From CAYSRM01 sp964475205 (GTDB lineage: Bacteria > Verrucomicrobiota > Kiritimatiellia > UBA8416 > CAYSRM01): a stretch of 23,048 bases of DNA. Shown in pieces: positions 22,301 to 23,048 of this stretch (positions are counted from its first letter, which is position 1; every line of letters starts with the position of its first letter). The notes below the pieces were generated by a model. It was not told the DNA's origin. It saw nothing but the letters and a program-made list of their open reading frames with translations, and ran no database searches. The stretch is from NCBI GenBank assembly GCA_964475205.1, contig CAYYVQ010000052.1, forward strand, positions 1 to 23,048, read 5' to 3'. A program made the position numbers and the translations under genes.

Positions 22301-22539
22301 GGACAGATGATGCCTCTTTCTTTATTTGCATAGCATGGACAGAGGTTCTCCACTGTGCCGTCCTGCAGAATGCGAAGCCCGGTTTTAAGAGGACGGTTAT
22401 TCCACAGAACAGAGCCTTTTATGCAGGAATCGTCGATATCTGCTTCAAGAACCAGGCCTTTTTCGACCATGACCTCAGCGTCCCGGACAATCTGGGCTCC
22501 GGCCCAGTCGATTAGCATTTTATGTGTTATAGTTCGCAT
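19348..22539 (-). CDS. SWIM-domain SNF2-family helicase
   Basis: This 1063-residue SNF2 ATPase probably translocates on double-stranded DNA and remodels protein-DNA complexes, or acts in repair or transcription. Near the N-terminus is a SWIM zinc finger C67-x-C69 ... C79-x-H81 (CPCYANKERGIICPH). A long middle region (~90-590) has no catalytic motif. The ATPase follows: LRPYQKEGVNWL (Q motif), DEMGLGKT (Walker A, ~618), DEAQH (Walker B, ~718), LTGTPVEN (motif III), VFSQFVSML (IV), SLKAGGTGLNLTGADMVIHF (V), and ATDRAYRIGQKR (VI, arginine finger, ~1000). All motifs are intact. This N-terminal SWIM plus C-terminal SNF2 layout is common in bacteria. It is a single gene with a long leader; see the palindrome at 22564-22577. 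Confidence 0.94.
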   Translation of the reverse strand: MRTITHKMLIDWAGAQIVRDAEVMVEKGLVLEADIDDSCIKGSVLWNNRPLKTGLRILQDGTVENLCPCYANKERGIICPHAIAVAETMVRRNTDPDRNNRVLAEMRRARRLAAIDDSLYIKRVPSGAAGSIPARLELKLGGNWIDGFMKNAVPVNCELYYRGKGLGLDDVPRNLAVSLNRKDEALLYVLEDISEGPARSRLTLNRTDFINILELLKGKGAMLPDAGRLSINSTPLTTHFRMDMNEGNGEICVWAHTETPFCGDKESPVYLIAGKKGWIYSSGHVWPLDNLLPAPYHGIYAAPITIPRESVYRFLKRELPLLRNYGRIESDLSVDLFTFEPAKPGFELTVRGSPASVSAQLKAVYGGISVFAAKPDASGDFGIPDPEDVMAYRIRNTAAEKEALAIANQAGFNGCFGDHLESIVGHREVLNFLAGSIPRLRRRGWKIAIEGRVSRLMEDAQFATPVVHINNAPGSNWFDVAFDFEDQTGSSISQQEIQQALLKGDSYIKKGGSTVFIDDDAVDSLREIFTDCASRDSDQPGHFSLPNAQAAFVKASLDALDGIDIEDTKEWRMRAARYNRKLKIEPVTLDPKLSRILRPYQKEGVNWLHFLQKSGFSGILADEMGLGKTPQTLAWLQLITTHPDNGNKPALIVCPSSIVDNWAEEAEKFTPQINVCAMTGPDRSSQLKNIKTFNLALTSYALLRRDIEEYLRYHFSVVVLDEAQHIKNRSTQNAKSAKMLKADHRLVLTGTPVENGVSDLWSIMDFLMPGYLGSHDKFHLSYELPIKRGGPDAATAQLKLKRKLRPFMLRRLKKDVARDLPPKIQRVSMCHLTRDQQQVYKTLLAQYKKKITDMVSLRGFNKSRMEILTLLMRLRQTCCHLDLLNLPGLEPREPSAKTELFLELLNEAVDSGHRALVFSQFVSMLQILRTMLEAEGHEYCYLDGSTKDRMKVVHKFNTQRNIPVFLISLKAGGTGLNLTGADMVIHFDPWWNPAVEAQATDRAYRIGQKRTVYSIKLITRGTVEEKVLELQKKKKAVIDATVESDDQIRNSLTWEDIQELINA

Positions 22540-22563
22540 TGTGTGTCGAATTTTATATGGGAT

Positions 22564-22577
22564 GGCAGAATTCTGCC
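22564..22577. promoter_or_regulatory. 14-bp perfect palindrome upstream of the helicase gene
   Basis: GGCAGAATTCTGCC is self-complementary and centred about 31 bp before the helicase ATG. It could be an operator for a dimeric repressor or a small hairpin in the leader. Confidence 0.35.
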
Positions 22578-22987
22578 TGCCTTTATGTGCTCAAATGTAC
22601 AGAACTACAAAAGCCCGCAAACAATATAAAAAACAGGAAGTCATAAAAGAAGAGAATTTTTCAGGATAACAAAGTCTCTATTATACTGAAATTCCCGGGT
22701 TGTTTAACCTTTGTCCCGATCCTTGTCATGCCAAACCCTAACATTTTGGCGAAAGCCGGCGGTGGTGCCGCAGCTACATGGGCGAATCCGGGTCGACGCA
22801 GATCACCACAACGATCGTGACAAGGATGTCGCAGGATCAATGATTCAAAGAAAAAGATATTTTTTGTCCGAGGATTTGAACTCCGGCCGTCGAATGGCCG
22901 CCCGTCAGGTTGCAGGAAACAGCTGACTTATGGGTAAAGGGCAGGGGTGAAATTCTTGTCTTTGTCCAGGGTCCTGTGTAATGATGT

Positions 22988-23007
22988 TCTAGCCCTAAAA
23001 TAAGCGA
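22988..23007 (+). repeat. 20-bp dispersed repeat, copy 3
   Basis: TCTAGCCCTAAAATAAGCGA, 18/20 identical to copy 1 at 3204-3223, almost 20 kb away. Confidence 0.75.
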
Positions 23008-23048
23008 CTTTTTTTAGTAATGCTCATTGCAAATGATTTTTCGACTGT

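Larger units (their letters stand above)
22540..23048. other. Upstream region of the helicase gene, no clear gene
   Basis: I see no supportable gene in these 509 bp. On the minus strand, a perfect TATAAT (22685-22680) could be the -10 box of the helicase gene, with only a poor -35 (TTAAAC, 16 bp upstream); the leader would be about 135 nt and contain the palindrome at 22564-22577. The open frame at 22711-22926 has no ribosome binding site and no known domain. The last 60 bp hold the third copy of the 20-bp TCTAG...GCGA repeat. Confidence 0.5.

Noticed and set aside
22866..22887. Minus-strand GGAGTTCAAATCC resembling a tRNA T arm
   Set aside because: The T stem has a mismatch and a wobble, and no matching acceptor stem, anticodon arm or D arm can be built upstream. 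Not a tRNA.
22711..22926. 71-codon open frame at the right end
   Set aside because: No ribosome binding site, no recognisable domain, and composition unlike the neighbouring genes.
1..23048. CRISPR array, rRNA or prophage module
   Set aside because: No regularly spaced direct repeats, no rRNA-like stretch, and no capsid, terminase, integrase or tail genes were seen.

Overview
The window reads as a piece of a bacterial genome from the PVC superphylum, with Kiritimatiellota or Lentisphaerota as the best guess. This rests on gene content: sulfatases, an HU-type protein carrying zinc ribbons, a secreted prenyltransferase-repeat protein, an AmmeMemoRadiSam pair, a DUF368 protein and a SWIM/SNF2 helicase. 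No rRNA or core marker is present to fix the taxon. A run of 100 N at 1879-1978 shows that this is a scaffolded assembly.

Region 1 (1-3900) is accessory DNA. It holds three small two-gene modules in a row: Phd-like antitoxin with PIN toxin, DUF4160 with DUF2442, and an RHH antitoxin with MazF. Between the second and third sits a broken group II intron. Next come hairpins, short dispersed repeats and a decapitated sulfatase fused in frame to an unrelated tail. Region 2 (3929-5341, minus) is one intact sulfatase.

Region 3 (5888-9811) has an HU/zinc-ribbon protein, a two-PAS protein 11 bp behind it, a uridine-kinase-like P-loop kinase, and, convergent, a secreted alpha/alpha-toroid protein. Region 4 (10161-14326) has AmrA, a membrane-embedded spermidine-synthase-like protein, and, convergent, AmrS with an apparent Tat signal. 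No Memo (AmrB) gene is in the window.

Region 5 (14437-17302) is an envelope-lipid module: an LpxL/HtrB-type acyltransferase, then a 181-bp palindromic element, then a fusion of a GT2 polyprenyl-phosphate-type glycosyltransferase with a DUF368 (PopT-type) polyprenyl-phosphate translocase. The fusion is the most interesting coding feature, because one chain would combine making a polyprenyl-linked sugar with returning the lipid carrier. Region 6 (17312-22539, minus) has a threonine-aldolase-like enzyme, a TFIIB-type zinc-ribbon protein and a SWIM/SNF2 helicase. The last 500 bp has no convincing gene and carries a third copy of the 20-bp repeat seen near 3.2-3.4 kb.

Functions are assigned from motifs read by eye; no database search was possible.
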